The notes beneath the pieces were generated by a model. It was not told the DNA's origin, ran no database searches, and saw only the letters and a list, made by a program, of their open reading frames with translations. Positions 63,233 through 64,000 of a stretch of DNA of 64,000 nt are shown here, one piece after another; position 1 is the first letter of the stretch; each line of letters begins with the position of its first letter. Origin of the DNA: JBDWFY01 sp965275915 (GTDB taxonomy: Bacteria > Pseudomonadota > Alphaproteobacteria > Rhizobiales > Stappiaceae). The position numbers and the translations under genes are program-made. The stretch lies in NCBI GenBank assembly GCA_965275915.1, contig CBDHYI010000007.1, positions 248,001 to 312,000 on the forward strand, in the 5' to 3' direction.

Positions 63233-63616
63233 TTACTCGGCAAAGACTGCTTCGATTTTGCCTTTAAGCGTCTGTGCGTTGAAAGGCTTAACGATGTAGT
63301 TATTGACGCCCGCTTTCTTGGCGGCAATCACATTCTCAGTCTTGGATTCGGCAGTGACCATTATAAACGGCGTTTTACACAGGCCGGCGTCGCTGCGAAC
63401 CTGCTTCAGCAATTCATATCCAGTCATCGGCTCCATATTCCAATCGGAGATAACAAGGCCGTAACGGCGCTGTTTCATCTTTTCCAGAGCCTCGGTGCCA
63501 TCCGCTGCATCATCAATGTCATTGAAGCCCAGTTGCTTCAACAGATTGCGAATAATCCGGATCATGGTCTTGTAATCATCTACAACCAGTACCGGCATCG
63601 TAAGATCAAGGGCCAT
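63233..63616 (-). CDS. cheY: CheY-like response regulator
   Basis: 127-aa single receiver domain. Acidic pair D13/D14, phospho-acceptor D58 in VISDWNMEP, T88 in IMVTAES and K110 in YIVKPF are all present, so it is competent for phosphorylation. WNMEPMTGYELL is the flagellar-switch type pattern. It precedes cheZ on the same strand. Confidence 0.93.
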   Translation of the reverse strand: MALDLTMPVLVVDDYKTMIRIIRNLLKQLGFNDIDDAADGTEALEKMKQRRYGLVISDWNMEPMTGYELLKQVRSDAGLCKTPFIMVTAESKTENVIAAKKAGVNNYIVKPFNAQTLKGKIEAVFAE

Positions 63617-63866
63617 TTAACACTCCATACCCTCACCCGGCGGTCCTGCCCGCGGACCGCAACTCCGTGATTTCTTGTAAACACGAGAGTGCACCGGCAA
63701 TCCGGTACCCCATGCCCGGAAGACAAACTAACCCGATTGACTGAAAAGACCGTTAATTTCCAAATTCTTTTCAAAAAACAACAGATTTCATTTGGTCAAA
63801 AGCTCAATTGTTTCACAAACGCGCGGAGATTAGCTTGCCGAAACTGATTTTCTTGGGAGAAGCGAT

Positions 63867-64000
63867 ATGGCGTTTCTGGAATTACAGACGCTTTATTTTG
63901 AGGATCTCGCCGTCGGCATGAGCGAGACGTTGAAAAAGACCGTTCAGTCTTCCGATATTGTCGGATTTGCGGAAATGTCCGGCGATCGGAATCCAATTCA
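63867..64000 (+). CDS. MaoC-like hydratase, N-terminal part (cut by the right edge)
   Basis: First 44 codons of a hot-dog-fold protein: MAFLELQTLYFEDLAVGMSE then the R-hydratase catalytic segment FAEMSGDRNPI, where the catalytic Asp and the following His just beyond the edge would sit. TGGGAGAAGC stands before the ATG. Likely a (R)-specific enoyl-CoA hydratase or related MaoC dehydratase; the rest lies outside. Confidence 0.82.
   Translation, partial: MAFLELQTLYFEDLAVGMSETLKKTVQSSDIVGFAEMSGDRNPI

Noticed and set aside
1..64000. CRISPR arrays, tRNA or rRNA genes, transposases, integrases, prophage genes
   Set aside because: Looked for throughout; no spaced direct repeats, no cloverleaf-forming genes and no mobile-element proteins were found.

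Overview
This window is an almost fully coding chromosomal segment of an alphaproteobacterium, most probably of the order Hyphomicrobiales (Rhizobiales). The evidence is a CcrM-type GANTC methyltransferase, a two-subunit glycine decarboxylase behind a tandem glycine riboswitch, an aa3-oxidase operon that includes the tiny alphaproteobacterial coxF, an APH-fold homoserine kinase, an IalB-family periplasmic protein, and several domain-of-unknown-function proteins typical of this order (DUF2093, DUF4170, DUF6101). No rRNA, tRNA, transposase, integrase, prophage or CRISPR array was seen. The species cannot be named from the sequence alone.

Layout. 1-2.6 kb: smc (cut by the left edge), a DsbA-like thioredoxin and dciA on the minus strand, divergent from mutY. 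3.9-9.2 kb: AMP nucleosidase, a Tag-family glycosylase, the cell-cycle methylase ccrM, and tyrS. 9.5-14.9 kb: gcvT-gcvH-osmC-gcvPA-gcvPB on the minus strand, led by the riboswitch. 14.9-19.0 kb: a lipoprotein, then ispH-thrB-rnhA-lipid kinase on the plus strand. 19.1-26.4 kb: a membrane GGDEF/EAL protein, a RimJ-like acetyltransferase, an M16 peptidase, thrC and YqgE on the minus strand. 26.6-28.0 kb: a DsbD-N-like protein and a peroxiredoxin on the plus strand. 28.1-34.8 kb: the minus-strand cytochrome oxidase operon coxB-coxA-ctaB-coxF-ctaG-coxC-DUF983-surf1. 35.3-41.9 kb: IalB protein, LysE exporter, tldD, KefB-like antiporter, MATE exporter and DUF2093. 41.9-47.6 kb: lpxK, waaA, a DUF374 acyltransferase, DUF4170, an inositol-monophosphatase-family enzyme and pmbA. 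47.9-55.1 kb: DUF6101, a pseudo-receiver diguanylate cyclase, ubiA, an acetyltransferase, purD, a patatin, and an arsR-arsP pair. 55.2-64 kb: tadA, a TauE-like permease, rluB, rsmD, mutL, a HAD hydrolase, an FkbM methyltransferase, cheY-cheZ and the start of a MaoC hydratase.

Functional grouping. Respiration and thiol/redox proteins (cox operon, DsbA-like, DsbD-N-like, peroxiredoxin, OsmC) recur. DNA maintenance is represented by smc, mutY, tag, ccrM, rnhA, dciA and an endonuclease-type mutL. Outer-membrane lipid A/Kdo assembly is lpxK-waaA with DUF374 alongside. TldD and PmbA, the two halves of one protease, sit about 9 kb apart. Two c-di-GMP proteins carry complementary defects: one has a degenerate GGDEF with an intact EAL, the other an intact GGEEF behind a receiver that lacks its phospho-acceptor.

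The content is mostly housekeeping and I found no clearly new multi-gene system. The most interesting signals are non-coding or detailed: CtrA-like boxes before ccrM, a long inverted-repeat element filling the M16/rimJ junction, an 18-bp perfect inverted repeat before the FkbM gene, a GANTC cluster upstream of ubiA and the diguanylate cyclase, and an ArsR with a vicinal Cys pair linked to ArsP.
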